The notes below the pieces were generated by a model. The model was not told the DNA's origin. It was given only the letters and a program-made list of their open reading frames with translations, and searched no databases. The position numbers and the translations under genes were made by a program. Source: a virus. Taken from it: a stretch of 30,181 nucleotides of DNA. The stretch spans positions 1-30,181 of IMG/VR virus record IMGVR_UViG_3300035681_000093. One strand, given 5' to 3'. Below are positions 29,841-30,181 of the stretch, in pieces; positions within the stretch are counted from its first letter, which is position 1, and each line of letters begins with the position of its first letter.

Positions 29841-30141
29841 CCACGGCGGATCACTCACAGAAACTAGACGGTCATTCAACAAGCTGTACAACACAAAACA
29901 ATGGAAGCAATTTAGACAGATTCAGCTATCAAAGCACCCGATCTGCGCTCGATGTCAGTCATTAGGAAAGATTGCACCAGCCCATCATGTAGACCATATC
30001 ATCCCGCACAAGCAAGACAGGGACAAATGGATGGGCAATAGGTTCCAAAGCCTCTGTCACGAGTGCCACTCCATCAAAACAGGGCTTGAGAAGAAAGGCG
30101 AGGCTCACGATTATGTGAGGGGCGAGATCATCCCGTTATAA
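29758..30141 (+). CDS. HNH endonuclease next to the packaging region
   Basis: A 127-residue nuclease. An N-terminal Cys cluster (Cys10, Cys15, Cys26, His29) is followed by a helix and the zinc pair CARC (63-66). The HNH core is APAHHVDHIIPHKQDRDKW (His77, Asp79, His80), with NRFQSLCHECHSIKTGLEKK (Asn94; Cys100, Cys103; His104). AGGA lies about 7 bases before the ATG. HNH proteins of this kind usually sit next to the small terminase gene in HK97-type phages and are needed for DNA packaging in HK97. The terminase would therefore be expected just beyond the right edge. The remaining 40 bases hold no gene start that I can support. Confidence 0.88.
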   Translation: MPRTPKQTTCRELGCKNPKVNGSTFCNDHGGSLTETRRSFNKLYNTKQWKQFRQIQLSKHPICARCQSLGKIAPAHHVDHIIPHKQDRDKWMGNRFQSLCHECHSIKTGLEKKGEAHDYVRGEIIPL

Positions 30142-30181
30142 TAAATTTAATAAGTTAAATAAAATCGACACTACGCAAGCG

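Noticed and set aside
1-30181. Lysogeny genes, tRNA genes and DNA polymerase
   Set aside because: I looked for integrase, CI/Cro-type repressors, tRNA-like cloverleaf ends and polymerase motifs and found none. The two winged-helix proteins are not repressor-like enough to claim lysogeny.

Overview
The window is a piece of a tailed double-stranded DNA bacteriophage genome with a lambda/HK97-like, long non-contractile (siphovirus) tail. The evidence is an unbroken head-to-tail morphogenesis series, a lambda G/GT-type tail chaperone pair with a -1 frameshift site, a tape measure gene, a J-like tip protein, a holin/lysozyme cassette and a small recombination/replication module. Genes are packed, and neighbours often overlap by ATGA, GTGA, TTGA or TAATG. 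The host cannot be read from the sequence. Several accessory families (2OG-Fe(II) oxygenase, TPR glycosyltransferase, collagen-like and glycine-rich fibres, a DUF5856-like protein) are familiar from aquatic phages of Gram-negative bacteria, so an aquatic proteobacterial host is my guess. I see no integrase, CI-like repressor, DNA polymerase, tRNA or CRISPR array.

Layout. (1) 1-10946, + strand: end of a probable major capsid protein, connector, head-tail adaptor, tail terminator, tail tube, two small genes, HK97 gp10-like protein, G/GT chaperones, tape measure, two tail-tip proteins, a GNAT-like protein, and a J-like tip protein carrying a collagen-like stalk and an S74 chaperone. (2) 10921-17960, + strand: a fibre/adhesin cluster behind a candidate promoter and a strong leader hairpin. 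It holds a second collagen-like fibre, a glycine-rich adhesin, a LamG lectin-like protein, several beta-rich structural proteins and a 2OG-Fe(II) oxygenase. (3) 17972-20666, + strand: a glycosyltransferase, then membrane proteins/holin and a lysozyme. (4) 20623-24011, - strand: recombination genes (ERF annealase, PD-(D/E)XK protein, DUF1364 nuclease-like protein, SSB, YqaJ exonuclease) plus small unknowns. (5) 24107-30141, + strand: nuclease-like protein, replisome-organiser-like protein with iteron-like repeats inside the gene, DnaB-like helicase, MazG-like protein, many small accessory genes and an HNH endonuclease.

How it works together. The minus-strand block looks like a Red-type recombination unit: exonuclease, annealase and SSB. 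The right-hand block would load a phage helicase and borrow the host polymerase. The left block builds the virion and the lysis genes release it. Terminase, portal, protease and most of the capsid gene lie outside the window. An HNH gene at the right end and a capsid end at the left suggest that these missing genes join the two ends of a circular map.

The most interesting points are a clear -1 frameshift site; a possible modification set for collagen-like fibres (GPT-rich fibres, oxygenase and glycosyltransferase in one late region); a candidate replication origin inside the replisome-organiser gene; an 11-bp leader hairpin before the fibre cluster; and two cases where a start codon lies immediately after an intrinsic terminator.
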